NCBI RefSeq assembly: GCF_030695125.1
Contig: NZ_JAUYTP010000047.1
Coordinates: 1-57,693 of the forward strand
Length of the DNA: 57,693 nt
Source: Allobosea sp.
GTDB lineage: Bacteria > Pseudomonadota > Alphaproteobacteria > Rhizobiales > Beijerinckiaceae
Direction: 5' to 3'
Below the pieces are notes generated by a model. That model was not told the DNA's origin. It was given only the letters and a program-made list of their open reading frames with translations, and did not search any database. The position numbers and the translations under genes are program-made. Shown here one piece after another: positions 45,753-56,289 of the stretch. Numbering within the stretch: the stretch's first letter is position 1; each line of letters starts with the position of its first letter.

Positions 45753-46370
45753 TCAGCGTGCCTGTCGGTGGTACTCGACATTGGGACGCATATCGACCGC
45801 CGAGGCCATGCGGTTCGACATGTTGAAGAAGGCCGCGACCGCCGCGACGTCCCACAGGTCGCGCTCCCCGAAACCGGCGCCCCGCAGCCTGGCCCGGTCG
45901 TCCTCGCCAACCAGATGCGGCGTCTCGGTCAGCTTGACCGCGAAGTCCAGCATGGCGCGGTGGCGAACCGACAGGTCGGCCGCGCGATGATTCATCGCCA
46001 TCAGCTCGCCCAGCACGGGGTCCTGCGAGAGCTGGCGCACGGCCGCGCCATGGGCCGTCAGGCAGTAATAGCAGCGGTTCACACTGGAGACCGCGACCGC
46101 GATCATCTCGCGTTCCAGCTTCGACAGGCCCGACGGGGCCAGCATCAGGTCGTTGTAGAAGGCGGCGAAGGCCGAGAGCTTGGCGTCGTCATGGGCATAG
46201 GCGACCAGCACGTTCGGGACGAAGCCGAGCTTTTCAAGACATTTGTCGAAATAGGCCTGGTTCTCGGCCGAGAGAAGCCCTTGCGGGAGATCGAGCGCCA
46301 TGGCCGGCGGATCGACATCCTGCGGCGCTGGCCTCTCTCCGGGCTTCGGTTTGTCATGTTTGACCATCAT
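45753..46370 (-). CDS. Carboxymuconolactone decarboxylase/AhpD-fold peroxidase-related protein
   Basis: A 205-residue AhpD-fold enzyme with the redox motif NRCYYCLTAHG (C-x2-C followed by His) and a C-terminal AAVAAFFNMSNRMASAV. It belongs to the uncharacterised peroxidase-related group. Two adjacent Met codons (46370 and 46367) lie after AGGAC. The gene is divergent from NAD-GDH, 102 bp apart. Confidence 0.87.
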   Translation of the reverse strand: MMVKHDKPKPGERPAPQDVDPPAMALDLPQGLLSAENQAYFDKCLEKLGFVPNVLVAYAHDDAKLSAFAAFYNDLMLAPSGLSKLEREMIAVAVSSVNRCYYCLTAHGAAVRQLSQDPVLGELMAMNHRAADLSVRHRAMLDFAVKLTETPHLVGEDDRARLRGAGFGERDLWDVAAVAAFFNMSNRMASAVDMRPNVEYHRQAR

Positions 46371-46472
46371 GGATGTCCTGTCGTGTCGCCCGGGTCTTCG
46401 CCCCGCTGCGCGCCGCAATTGAAAGGCGTCCCAGCCTATGTCATCGCTGGGGCAAAATAACAGGGGTGGACC

Positions 46473-49400
46473 ATGGGCAAGCGCGTGACCAATGCGACGG
46501 CTGCGGCTGTTTCCGCAATCGAGACCGCCGCCGCAGGCCTGCCCGGGGCGATGCCGCCCGACTTTCCCCGCCTGCTTTACGGACGTGCCGTCGCCGAGGA
46601 CCTCGAGGCCCTGCCGGCCGACATGCTGGCTCGCGCTGCGGCCTCCGCCTACGAGCATCTTCAGGCGCCCCGCAGCCCCCAAGCCATCAATCTCCGCTTC
46701 CGGGACGACGCCTTCAGCAGCCTGGACCGCGAGCACCAACTCACGATCCTCGAGGTCGTCAACGAGAACAAGCCGTTCCTGCTCGATTCGACGCTCGCCG
46801 AACTGGCCGAGCAGGGCTACGAGCCCCGCCTCGTGGCGCATCCGATCCTCGCGGTCGCGCGCGGCGCCGACGGTGCGTTTTTGTCACTGGCCGGCGAAGC
46901 CGCCGGCCGCGCTCCGGAAGGCACCCGCCGCGAGAGCCTGATCCAGATCCATCTCGAGCGAATTGATTCGCCCGAGGCCCGCGACCGGCTCTGCGCCGGG
47001 CTGGAACGCGTCTATGCCGATGTCGGGCTGGCGGTCGAGGATTGGGCGGCGATGCGCGGCCGAATCACCGAGGTGATCCAAGCCTATCGCGGCAACCCGC
47101 CCCCCTTGCCGGAGGATGAAGTCACCGAGGCGCTGCAGTTCCTCGAATGGATCGCCGGCGACAACTTCACCCTGCTCGGTATCCGCGCCTACCGCTTCCC
47201 CAATGGCGATGCCGCCGCCGATCCGATCGAGGGCTCGGGCCTCGGCATCCTGCGCGACCCCGCGGTCAAGATCCTGCGCAAGAACCGCGAGATGGTCGCC
47301 GTCACGCCCGAGATTCGGGCCTTCCTCGCCAAGCCGCAGGCCCTGATCATCACCAAGGCCAACGTCAAGAGCCGCGTCCACCGCCGCGTCCATCTCGACT
47401 ATGTCGGCGTCAAGCTCTTCACCCCCGAGGGGCGGCTCGACGGCGAGTTGCGCATCGTCGGGCTCCTGACTGCGAACGCCTATACCGGCAGCGCGCTCGA
47501 GATTCCCTATCTGCGTTTGAAGGTCGCCCGCGTCGCCCGTAACATCGGCTTCGATCCCGCGAGCTATTCCGGCCGGGCGCTTTACAATGTGCTCGACGCC
47601 TATCCGCGCGACGAACTCTTCCAGATCGACGCCGCCACGCTGGAGAGTTTCGCGCTGTCGATCCTCCAGCTCACCGAGAGGCCGCGGATCCGCGCGCTGG
47701 CACGCGTCGATGAATTCGACCGCTTCGTCTCGATCCTCGTCTTCATTCCCAAGGATCGCTACGACACCCGCGTGCGCCGTCGCGTCGGCGAATTCCTGGC
47801 CGGCCTCTATCAGGGCCGCATCTCGGCGGCCTATCCGGCATATCCCGAGGGGCCGCTCGCCCGCACCCATTACATCATCGGCCGCGACGAGGGCAAAACG
47901 CCCAAGGTCGACCGCGCCACGCTCGAAGCCGGCATCACCGCGATCGTCCGCACCTGGAGCGACGGGCTGAAGGACGCTCTCGACAGCGAGCGCTCCGGCC
48001 CCGCCGCCCGCGCCCTGGCGGAGCGCTATGCCGAGGCTTTCGGCGCGGCCTATCGTGATCGCTTCTCGCCCGCCGAGACGCTTCGCGACATCGACGTCCT
48101 CCAGAAGCTGACGCCGGAGCGCGCCCGCGCCGTCAACCTCTACCGCCGCGAGGGCGATCCCGCGACCCGCGCCAACCTCAAGGTGTTTTCGCGCGGCGTC
48201 GCGATCTCGCTCTCGGCCCGCGTCCCCGTACTGGAAAACATGGGTTTCCGCGTCGTCAACGAGCGGACCTACAACATCACGCCGCAGCCGGCCGCCGGCG
48301 AGGCCACGGATACGACGCGCGTCTGGCTCCACGACATGACGCTCGAACGCGCCGACGACGGCGAGATCGACCTCGCACGGCTCGATCCGCTGATCGAGGC
48401 CGCGCTGATGGCGCAGTTCCGGGGGCTCGCCGAATCCGACCGCTTCGATCAGCTCGTGCTGGCGGCGGGCCTCGCCTGGCGGGAGGCCTCGCTCCTGCGC
48501 GCGCTCGGGCGCTATCTGCGCCAGATCGGCGCGCCCTATGCGCAGGGTTACATCGCCGATGCGCTGACGCGCCATGCCGGCATCGCCTCGCGGCTTGTCG
48601 CCCTCTTCGTCGCCAAATTCGATCCGCGCCTGAGCGAAGCCGAGCGTACCGCGAAGAGCGACGCCGAGCGCCGGGCGATCGAGACCGCGCTCGACGCGGT
48701 CACCAGCCTCGACGAGGACCGCATCCTGCGCCGCCTCGTCAACCTGATCGATGCCGCCCTGCGGACCAACTTCTTCCAGATCGGCCCCGACGGGCAGCCG
48801 CGCGGCACGATCTCGATCAAATACGACTGCGCGAGGGTCGATTCGCTGCCGCTGCCGCGCCCGCTCTACGAGATCTTCGTCTATTCGCCCCGCGTCGAGG
48901 GCATCCATCTGCGCTTCGGCAAGGTCGCCCGTGGCGGCCTGCGCTGGTCCGACCGGCCACAGGATTTCCGCACCGAGGTGCTCGGGCTGGTCAAGGCGCA
49001 GCAGGTCAAGAACGCGGTGATCGTGCCCGTCGGCGCCAAGGGCGGCTTCGTGCCCAAGCATCTGCCGCCGGCCTCGGACCGGGCGGCCTGGTTCGCGGAA
49101 GGGACCGAGAGCTACCGCATCTTCGTGCGCACCTTGCTGGAGCTCACAGACAATCTCGATGGCGAGACGGTGATTCCGCCGGCCGACACCGTGCGCCATG
49201 ACGGCGACGACCCCTATCTCGTCGTCGCCGCCGACAAGGGCACCGCAACCTTCTCCGACACCGCCAACGCGCTCTCGCTGGAAAAGCACCACTGGCTCGG
49301 CGACGCCTTCGCCTCGGGTGGAAGCCAGGGCTACGACCACAAGAAGATGGGCATCACCGCCCGCGGCGCCTGGGAGGCGGTGAAGCGGCATTTCCGCGAG

Positions 49401-51320
49401 ATCGACATCGACATCCAGACCACGCCCTTCACCGTGGCGGGCGTCGGCGACATGTCGGGAGACGTCTTCGGCAACGGCATGCTGCTCTCGCCGACGATCA
49501 AGCTGGTCGCCGCTTTCGACCACCGCGACATCTTTCTCGATCCCGATCCCGACACGGCAAAGTCGCTGGCCGAGCGGCAGCGCCTGTTCGACCTGCCCCG
49601 CTCCTCCTGGCAGGACTACGACAAGAGCCTGATCTCGGCCGGCGGCGGGGTGTTCTCCCGCCAGGCCAAGAGCATTCCGCTCTCAGCAGCCGTCCAGACC
49701 CTCCTGGGTCTGTCAAAGGCCGAGGTCTCCCCCCCGGAGCTGATGACCGCGATCCTGAAGGCGAAGGTCGATCTGCTCTGGTTCGGCGGCATCGGCACCT
49801 ATATCCGCGCCTCCGACGAGAGCGATGCGCAGGTCGGTGACCGCGCCAATGACGCGATTCGCATCAGCGGCGGTGAGATCGGCGCGCGCGTGATCGGCGA
49901 GGGTGCCAATCTCGGCGCGACCCAGCGTGGCCGCATCGAGGCGGCACGGGCTGGCGTGCGTCTCAACACCGATGCGATCGACAACTCCGCCGGCGTCAAC
50001 ACCTCCGACGTCGAGGTCAACATCAAGATCGCGCTGGCCGCGCCGGTGAAGGATGGCCGCCTGCCGGAAGAGGCGCGCAATGCGCTGCTGGCTCAGATGA
50101 CCGACGAGGTCGGCCTGCTCGTCCTGCGCAACAACTATCTGCAGACGCTCGCCCTTTCGCTGACGGAGGCCCAGGGCCAGGCCGCGACGCCAGGGCTGCG
50201 CTATCTGATGCAGACGCTCGAGACCCAAGGGCGGCTCGACCGCAGCGTCGAATATCTGCCCAGCGATGCCGTGCTGGCCGAGCGCGAAAAGCGTGGCGAA
50301 GGCCTGACGCGCCCGGAAATGGCGGTGCTCATCGCCTATGCCAAGCTCGCCTTGCACGACGCGCTGCTGGAATCGGACGTGCCCGACGACCGCTACCTCA
50401 ACAGCGAACTGATCCGGTATTTCCCGGCTGCGCTCCGCGAGCGCTATGCGCCCGAGATCGCCGGCCACAAGCTGCGCCGCGAAATCGTCGCGACGCAGCT
50501 CGCCAACGCCATCGTCAACCGCGGCGGCCCGGCGCTCGTGCCCGTGCTCTCGGCCCTGACCCATGCGGAGGTGCCCGCGATCGCCGCAGCCTATGCCATC
50601 GCCCGCGATTCCTTCGACCTGATGGCGCTCAACGGCGAGATCGACGCGCTCGATGCGAAGCTGCCCGGCAAGATCCAGCTCGGCCTCTACGCCGCCGTCC
50701 AGGAGCTGGTCAGCGATCGCATGCGCTGGTTTCTCCGCCGCGGCGTGGCGAAGCCGGGAACGATCGAGCCGACCGTCGCCCATTACAAGGCCGGCGTCGC
50801 GACGCTGGCTTCGGCGCTCGACGGGCTGTTGCCCGACGCCGCGGCGCAGGCGCAGCACGCGCGCATCGCCGTGCTGACCTCGGAGGGCGTGCCGGCCGCT
50901 CTGGCGACACGCATCGCCAGCCTGCCGGCGCTGGCCCAGGCCACCGACATCGTCGATATCGCCGACCAGGCGAAACGCGACCTCGCCGAGGTCGCATCGA
51001 TCCATTTCGGCGTCGACGCGGTATTCGGCCTCTCCGCGCTGGCCGCGGCCGCCGCCGCGGTGCCGGCGACGGATGATTATGAGCGCCTCGCCCGCGAACG
51101 CGCGATCGAGACCCTGTCCGACGCGCAAGCGGGCCTGACGCGGGAGATCGCGTCCGGCCAGGGCGCGACCGGCCGGCTGGACAGCTGGCTCGAAGAGCGA
51201 AAGAGCGATGTCGATCGCACCCGCAGCACGGTCCAGGCGATCACCGCCTCGGGCCTGTCGCTCCCGAAACTGATGGTGGCGGCCGGGATGCTGGCCGACC
51301 TGCCCCGCAAGACGACCTGA
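46473..51320 (+). CDS. gdhB: NAD-specific glutamate dehydrogenase, large type
   Basis: Oxidises glutamate to 2-oxoglutarate. The 1615-residue polypeptide is the ~180-kDa GDH_2 class. It has a long N-terminal regulatory part (ACT-like regions in the first ~450 residues), a catalytic core containing [19 protein letters not shown] and the Lys-bearing [10 protein letters not shown], then [15 protein letters not shown] and [14 protein letters not shown] long helical C-terminal region ends the chain. ATG 46473 follows AGGGGTGGACC. It sits in the same neighbourhood as glnK-amtB, fitting nitrogen metabolism. Confidence 0.95.
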   Translation: MGKRVTNATAAAVSAIETAAAGLPGAMPPDFPRLLYGRAVAEDLEALPADMLARAAASAYEHLQAPRSPQAINLRFRDDAFSSLDREHQLTILEVVNENKPFLLDSTLAELAEQGYEPRLVAHPILAVARGADGAFLSLAGEAAGRAPEGTRRESLIQIHLERIDSPEARDRLCAGLERVYADVGLAVEDWAAMRGRITEVIQAYRGNPPPLPEDEVTEALQFLEWIAGDNFTLLGIRAYRFPNGDAAADPIEGSGLGILRDPAVKILRKNREMVAVTPEIRAFLAKPQALIITKANVKSRVHRRVHLDYVGVKLFTPEGRLDGELRIVGLLTANAYTGSALEIPYLRLKVARVARNIGFDPASYSGRALYNVLDAYPRDELFQIDAATLESFALSILQLTERPRIRALARVDEFDRFVSILVFIPKDRYDTRVRRRVGEFLAGLYQGRISAAYPAYPEGPLARTHYIIGRDEGKTPKVDRATLEAGITAIVRTWSDGLKDALDSERSGPAARALAERYAEAFGAAYRDRFSPAETLRDIDVLQKLTPERARAVNLYRREGDPATRANLKVFSRGVAISLSARVPVLENMGFRVVNERTYNITPQPAAGEATDTTRVWLHDMTLERADDGEIDLARLDPLIEAALMAQFRGLAESDRFDQLVLAAGLAWREASLLRALGRYLRQIGAPYAQGYIADALTRHAGIASRLVALFVAKFDPRLSEAERTAKSDAERRAIETALDAVTSLDEDRILRRLVNLIDAALRTNFFQIGPDGQPRGTISIKYDCARVDSLPLPRPLYEIFVYSPRVEGIHLRFGKVARGGLRWSDRPQDFRTEVLGLVKAQQVKNAVIVPVGAKGGFVPKHLPPASDRAAWFAEGTESYRIFVRTLLELTDNLDGETVIPPADTVRHDGDDPYLVVAADKGTATFSDTANALSLEKHHWLGDAFASGGSQGYDHKKMGITARGAWEAVKRHFREIDIDIQTTPFTVAGVGDMSGDVFGNGMLLSPTIKLVAAFDHRDIFLDPDPDTAKSLAERQRLFDLPRSSWQDYDKSLISAGGGVFSRQAKSIPLSAAVQTLLGLSKAEVSPPELMTAILKAKVDLLWFGGIGTYIRASDESDAQVGDRANDAIRISGGEIGARVIGEGANLGATQRGRIEAARAGVRLNTDAIDNSAGVNTSDVEVNIKIALAAPVKDGRLPEEARNALLAQMTDEVGLLVLRNNYLQTLALSLTEAQGQAATPGLRYLMQTLETQGRLDRSVEYLPSDAVLAEREKRGEGLTRPEMAVLIAYAKLALHDALLESDVPDDRYLNSELIRYFPAALRERYAPEIAGHKLRREIVATQLANAIVNRGGPALVPVLSALTHAEVPAIAAAYAIARDSFDLMALNGEIDALDAKLPGKIQLGLYAAVQELVSDRMRWFLRRGVAKPGTIEPTVAHYKAGVATLASALDGLLPDAAAQAQHARIAVLTSEGVPAALATRIASLPALAQATDIVDIADQAKRDLAEVASIHFGVDAVFGLSALAAAAAAVPATDDYERLARERAIETLSDAQAGLTREIASGQGATGRLDSWLEERKSDVDRTRSTVQAITASGLSLPKLMVAAGMLADLPRKTT

Positions 51321-51361
51321 ACGCTCAAATCCACCGAACCGGCACAGCCCATGGAAACCCG

Positions 51362-51562
51362 ATGACCGAACTCGCCACCGAAACCACCACGCGCATCGAC
51401 CCCAAGCTGCTGGAAATCCTGGTCTGCCCGCTGACCAAGACGACGCTCGAATACGACGCCGCGCGGCAGGAGCTGGTCAGCCGCGCTGCCAGGCTCGCAT
51501 ACCCGATCCGCGACGGCATCCCGATCATGCTGCCGGAAGAGGCGCGCCCGCTGGAGGGATGA
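51362..51562 (+). CDS. Trm112 family protein
   Basis: A 66-residue zinc-ribbon-like protein with [17 protein letters not shown] and the C-terminal [16 protein letters not shown] typical of the bacterial Trm112/YcaR group. Only one Cys of the zinc knuckle remains (VCPLTK), as in many bacterial members. Eukaryotic Trm112 activates methyltransferases; the bacterial role is open. It follows NAD-GDH by 41 bp. Confidence 0.9.
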   Translation: MTELATETTTRIDPKLLEILVCPLTKTTLEYDAARQELVSRAARLAYPIRDGIPIMLPEEARPLEG

Positions 51563-51582
51563 GCAGCGCTTGGACCCAACCA

Positions 51583-51598
51583 TGTTTCACGGGAAACA
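51583..51598. other. parS-like ParB-binding site (15 of 16 positions)
   Basis: TGTTTCACGGGAAACA differs from the parS consensus TGTTTCACGTGAAACA at a single position. It lies in the convergent spacer between the Trm112 and ubiquinone hydroxylase genes, where a genuine extragenic site would be tolerated. The left half is perfect. The right half GGGAAACA resembles the half-site of the related Noc protein. Function is inference. Confidence 0.55.
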
Positions 51599-51603
51599 CG
51601 ACC

Positions 51604-51699
51604 GTCATCCCGGACAAGCGGCGAAGCCGCGCTGATCCGGGATCCATCCTAAGGCTCGACGGCGCTCGATGTTGGATCCCGGGCCAAGCCCGGGATGAC
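51604..51699. repeat. REP-type palindromic repeat, family 3
   Basis: Bounded by GTCATCCCGG and CCGGGATGAC, with inner TCCGGGATCCATCC and GGATCCCGGGCCAAGCCCGG arms. It fills the remainder of the convergent gap and directly adjoins the parS-like site. Confidence 0.78.
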
Positions 51700-51728
51700 C
51701 GCGCGTTTCCTGCCCGGTACGAGTTGGC

Positions 51729-52976
51729 TCAAAGCCCCTCGCCCCGCAGCAGCCGTGGCGGCGCGCCCGCCATGCCCGCCGCCTCGCGGATGAAGAAGCG
51801 CTTCAGCCCCGGCAGGCGGTCGACGAGCCCGAGCCCGAGGTCGCGCGCCAGCCGGATCGGCGTGGCATCGTTCGAAAACAGCCGGTTCAGGCCGTCGGTG
51901 ACGGCCCCCATCGCCACCGTATCGAAGCGGCGCGCCCGCTCATAGCCGTCCAGCACGTCCTCGCTCCCCGGATCGAGCCCGAGGCGCGCCGCATCGACGA
52001 TCGTTTCGGCCAGCGCGGCAACGTCCTTCAGGCCGAGGTTGAGGCCCTGGCCCGCGATCGGATGGATCACATGGGCGGCGTCGCCGAGCAGCGCCAGCCG
52101 CGGGGCCACGAACCGCCTGGCGACACCGAAGCTGAGCGGATGCGCCGAAACCGGGCTCTCCAGTGCGATCTCGCCGAGTTCGAGGCCGAAGCGGCGCTCG
52201 ATCTCGGCCAGCATGCCGTCCTCGTCGAGCGAAAGCAGCGCCTGCAGGTTCTCGGTGCGCTCGCTCCAGACGATCGAGGAGCGGTACCCGAGGCGGCCGC
52301 CATCGCGCAGCGGCAGGATCGCGAACGGCCCCGAGGGCAGGAAATGCTCGACGGCGCGGCCGTCATGGGGCCTCTCATGCCCGATCGTGGCGACGAGCCC
52401 CGCTTGCCGGTAATCCCAGCCGACCCAGCCAATCCCGGCCTGCTCGCGCAGTTTCGAGCGCGCGCCGTCGGCCGCGACCAGAAGCCGGACCGCCATCACC
52501 GCGCCGCTCGTCAGGGTGGCGGTGCCGCCGCCGTCGTCGGCAGCGTATTGCACGACGCCCTCGCCGCGCAGCGCGACGCCCGTCTCCCGACAGGCCTCGG
52601 TCAGAGCCGCGATAAGCGCCGCGCTCTCCACCATATGCGCGAAGGGCTGGCCGGGCTCGACCTCCCCGTCGAAGGTCAGGAACACCGGGCGCACGACGTC
52701 GCCGCTGCGGCTGTCGGAAATGACCATCTCCGTCATCGGCTGCGCGCTGGCGGCGATCGCATCCCAGATCCCGAGCGTCTGCAGCATCGCCTGCGCCGCC
52801 GCGGCGACCGCATAGGCCCGGTTGTCGGCGCGCTCGGGGCCAGCCAGGGCCGGATCGGCAACGGTGATCGCAAAGCTCGGACCCATCGCCCGCTTGAGGG
52901 CGAGCGCGAGCGTCAACCCGGCAATGCCGCCACCGGCAATGACGATCGCCTCGCGCGGCTGCGTTTGAACGGCCAT
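51729..52976 (-). CDS. UbiH/UbiF/VisC/COQ6 family ubiquinone biosynthesis hydroxylase
   Basis: An FAD-dependent monooxygenase of 415 residues in ubiquinone ring hydroxylation. The N-terminal FAD fingerprint is VIAGGGIAGLTLALAL, the family DG motif is LLVAADGARSKLRE, and the second FAD motif is LLGDAAHVIHPIAGQGLNLGLKD. Which ring position it hydroxylates (UbiF, UbiH, UbiI or a broader UbiL/UbiM-like enzyme) cannot be told. It diverges from tesB. Confidence 0.9.
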   Translation of the reverse strand: MAVQTQPREAIVIAGGGIAGLTLALALKRAMGPSFAITVADPALAGPERADNRAYAVAAAAQAMLQTLGIWDAIAASAQPMTEMVISDSRSGDVVRPVFLTFDGEVEPGQPFAHMVESAALIAALTEACRETGVALRGEGVVQYAADDGGGTATLTSGAVMAVRLLVAADGARSKLREQAGIGWVGWDYRQAGLVATIGHERPHDGRAVEHFLPSGPFAILPLRDGGRLGYRSSIVWSERTENLQALLSLDEDGMLAEIERRFGLELGEIALESPVSAHPLSFGVARRFVAPRLALLGDAAHVIHPIAGQGLNLGLKDVAALAETIVDAARLGLDPGSEDVLDGYERARRFDTVAMGAVTDGLNRLFSNDATPIRLARDLGLGLVDRLPGLKRFFIREAAGMAGAPPRLLRGEGL

Positions 52977-53131
52977 GCTGTTTCTGTCCTCCTCGGCGAT
53001 GCGTGACCTGAGGCGCGCACCCCGCTTGACGATCCGGGACGGGTCGGTGCTGATGCGGCGGAAACCGGCCGGTCCTGTGTGCCCAAGCCGGCTCGACCGT
53101 CAACCCGTCCGTCAGCAGAGCCGTTTCGACC

Positions 53132-54001
53132 ATGTCCCAGATCAGCGACTCCTTGATGTCGATCCTCGACCTCGAGCCGCTCGAACGCAATCTGTTCCGG
53201 GGTCGCAGCCCCAAGGTGGGCTGGCCGCGGGTCTTCGGCGGCCAGGTCATCGCGCAATCGCTCTATGCCGCCTGCAAGACCGTGGAGGGGCGCCAGCCTC
53301 ATTCCCTGCACGCCTATTTCCTGCTCGGCGGCGACCCCGAGATTCCGATCATCTACGAGGTCGACCGCCTGCGCGACGGCCGCTCCTTCACCACCCGGCG
53401 CGTGCTGGCGATCCAGAAGGGGGAGGCGATCTTCGCCATGTCGGCGTCCTTCCAGGTCGAGGAGGCGGGCTATGACCATCAAATGCCGATGCCCAACGTG
53501 CCGATGCCGGAGGATCTGCCCGATCGCGATGCGATGAACCGCGGCATCCTCCCCAACATGCCCAAGGCCGTGCGCGCCTATTACGAGCGCGAACGGCCCA
53601 TCGAGATCCGCCCGGTCGAGGTCGCCCGTTATGCCGGCACCGGCGAGGCGATGGAGCCCAGGTTCCACGTCTGGATCAGGGCGATGCAGCCCTTGCCCGA
53701 CGACCCGGCCGTGCATCAGGCGGTGCTGGCCTATGCCTCGGATCTGATGCTGCTGGATTCGAGCCTGATCGCCCATGGCACGACCGTGTTCGATCCGAAG
53801 ATCCAGGCGGCCAGCCTCGATCATGCGCTGTGGTTCCACCGGCCGTTCCGCGCCGACGAATGGCTGCTTTACGCGCAGGACAGCCCCTCGACCTCGGGAG
53901 CACGCGGATTTTCGCGTGGGCTCATCTTCGACCGACGCGGCAACCTCGTCGCATCCGTCGCCCAGGAGGGCCTCGTGCGACCGCGCCCCGATCGCGCGTG
54001 A
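53132..54001 (+). CDS. tesB: Acyl-CoA thioesterase II
   Basis: A double hot-dog thioesterase of 289 residues hydrolysing acyl-CoAs. Signatures are VFGGQVIAQSLYAA and HSLHAYFLLGGDP in the first domain, with FTTRRVLAIQKGEAIFAM after them. The catalytic Asp in YASDLMLLDSS, the SLDHALWFHRPFR motif and the Gln in VASVAQEGLVR lie in the second domain. The length equals E. coli TesB. A terminator follows 57 bp after the stop. Confidence 0.93.
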   Translation: MSQISDSLMSILDLEPLERNLFRGRSPKVGWPRVFGGQVIAQSLYAACKTVEGRQPHSLHAYFLLGGDPEIPIIYEVDRLRDGRSFTTRRVLAIQKGEAIFAMSASFQVEEAGYDHQMPMPNVPMPEDLPDRDAMNRGILPNMPKAVRAYYERERPIEIRPVEVARYAGTGEAMEPRFHVWIRAMQPLPDDPAVHQAVLAYASDLMLLDSSLIAHGTTVFDPKIQAASLDHALWFHRPFRADEWLLYAQDSPSTSGARGFSRGLIFDRRGNLVASVAQEGLVRPRPDRA

Positions 54002-54012
54002 CGACGTTTTAG

Positions 54013-54579
<567 letters not shown>

Positions 54580-54611
54580 TGACCCGCGATCCTTCCGAGG
54601 AGTTTTCAAAG

Positions 54612-56078
54612 ATGAATTTCAAGACCATCAGCCGGGTCGGGCTCGTCGCGCTGGCGCTTGCCGCTGCCGGCGGCGCACTCGCGCAGACCCCCGCCACCCC
54701 CGTCCCCAACAAGGGTGACGTCGCCTTCATGATGAGCTCGACCGTCCTGGTCTTCCTCATGACGATCCCGGGCCTCGCCCTGTTCTATGGCGGCCTCGTC
54801 CGCAGCAAGAACATGCTCTCGGTCCTGACGCAGGTTTTCGCCATCGTCAGCATCGTCTCTCTGCTCTGGGTGATCTACGGCTACTCGCTCGCCTTCACCA
54901 ATGGCGGCGGCTTGAACGACTATGTCGGCGGCTTCTCCAAGGCCTTCCTGCGCGGCGTCGACGCCACCACCACCGTCGCCACCTTCTCCAACGGCGTCGT
55001 GATCCCGGAATATGTCTATCTGGCCTTCCAGATGACCTTCGCCTGCATCACGCCGGCCCTCATCGTCGGCGCCTTCGCCGAGCGCATGAAGTTCTCGGCG
55101 CTGCTGCTCTTCACCGTTCTCTGGGTGACCTTCATCTATTTCCCGATGGCCCACATGGTCTGGTACTGGGGCGGCCCCGATCTCGTCGGCAACGCCGCCA
55201 AGGCGCTGGCTGAGGCGCCCGCGGAAGGCAAGGCCGCAGCGCAGGCCGCGCTCGACGCCGTCAACGCCGATGCGGGCATGCTCTTCAAATGGGGTGCGCT
55301 CGACTTCGCCGGCGGCACCGTGGTGCACATCAATGCGGGCATCGCCGGTCTGGTCGGCTGCATCCTGCTCGGCAAGCGCATCGGCTACGGCAAGGAGCTG
55401 ATGGCTCCGCACTCGCTGACGATGACCCTGATCGGTGGCGCCCTGCTCTGGGTCGGCTGGTTCGGCTTCAATGCCGGCTCGAACCTCGAGGCCAACGGCA
55501 CCGCGGCTCTGGCCATGGTCAACACCTTCGTCGCCACCGCTGCAGCCGCCGTCGCCTGGCTGTTCGTCGAATGGGCGATCAAGGGCAAGCCGTCCCTGCT
55601 GGGGATGGTTTCGGGCGCGGTCGCCGGCCTCGTCGCCGTCACCCCGGCCGCCGGCTTCGCCGGTCCGATGGGCTGCATCATGCTCGGCCTGATCTCCGGA
55701 ACCGTCTGCTTCGTGTTCTGCTCGACGGTCAAGAACGCGCTCGGCTATGACGACTCGCTCGACGTCTTCGGCATCCACTGCGTCGGCGGCATCCTCGGCG
55801 CGCTGGCGACCGGCATCCTCGTCAATGTCGATCTCGGCGGCGCGGGCATCCCGGACTATGTCTCGAAGCCCGGCGAGCTCGCGGTCGGCACCTATGAGTT
55901 CGGCACGGCCTTCATGGCCCAGATCAAGGCGGTGCTGTTCACGCTGATCTTCAGCGGCGTCGGGTCGCTGATCCTCTTCAAGATCGTCGATGTCGTCGTC
56001 GGCCTGCGCGTGGCTCCCGATGCCGAGCGTGAAGGCCTCGACATCGCCGAGCATGGCGAGCGTGCCTACCACCCCTGA
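54612..56078 (+). CDS. amtB: Ammonium transporter AmtB
   Basis: An inner-membrane ammonium channel of 488 residues. The N-terminal signal-like segment ends near ALAQTP, and eleven membrane helices follow. The twin histidines of the pore are visible in FPMAHMVWYW and FGIHCVGGILG, and the family motif AGIAGLVGCILLGKR is present. ATG 54612 is preceded by GAGGAG. An in-frame ATG at 54579 overlapping glnK is less likely. It is regulated together with glnK. Confidence 0.95.
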   Translation: MNFKTISRVGLVALALAAAGGALAQTPATPVPNKGDVAFMMSSTVLVFLMTIPGLALFYGGLVRSKNMLSVLTQVFAIVSIVSLLWVIYGYSLAFTNGGGLNDYVGGFSKAFLRGVDATTTVATFSNGVVIPEYVYLAFQMTFACITPALIVGAFAERMKFSALLLFTVLWVTFIYFPMAHMVWYWGGPDLVGNAAKALAEAPAEGKAAAQAALDAVNADAGMLFKWGALDFAGGTVVHINAGIAGLVGCILLGKRIGYGKELMAPHSLTMTLIGGALLWVGWFGFNAGSNLEANGTAALAMVNTFVATAAAAVAWLFVEWAIKGKPSLLGMVSGAVAGLVAVTPAAGFAGPMGCIMLGLISGTVCFVFCSTVKNALGYDDSLDVFGIHCVGGILGALATGILVNVDLGGAGIPDYVSKPGELAVGTYEFGTAFMAQIKAVLFTLIFSGVGSLILFKIVDVVVGLRVAPDAEREGLDIAEHGERAYHP

Positions 56079-56109
56079 GACCTCGGTCTTCGATACACGA
56101 TCCAACACG

Positions 56110-56139
56110 ATCCCCGGCGGGCGACCGCCGGGGATTTTT
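56110..56139 (+). terminator. Intrinsic terminator after amtB
   Basis: ATCCCCGGCGG / CCGCCGGGGAT with loop GCGA, followed by TTTTT. It ends the glnK-amtB transcript 31 nt after the amtB stop. Confidence 0.9.
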
Positions 56140-56201
56140 GCTTGGTGCAACCGTCATCGGGCTCAGGGGTGGGCGTCTGCATGAGGGCGCTGACGCCAAG
56201 G

Positions 56202-56217
56202 TTAAGCGGGTCTTAAC
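56202..56217 (+). promoter_or_regulatory. CtrA-type binding box upstream of ftsK
   Basis: TTAA-GCGGGTC-TTAAC matches the full alphaproteobacterial CtrA consensus TTAA-N7-TTAAC. It lies 72 bp before the ftsK start and is embedded in the 8-bp inverted repeat AGGTTAAG / CTTAACCT (56199-56206 and 56212-56219). Given the cell-division gene downstream, control of ftsK by the cell-cycle regulator CtrA is a reasonable inference. Confidence 0.6.
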
Positions 56218-56289
56218 CTCACCTTCCTAACGTATCGCAGACCGGCCGATGTTGCGGCCCACGCCCCTTGGGATGACGGCTTAGCCCGC

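Noticed and set aside
46884..49523. 879-residue open frame opposite NAD-GDH, and a further one at 49713-51128
   Set aside because: Both are antisense to a clearly recognisable gene, with arginine/aspartate-biased composition and no start signal.
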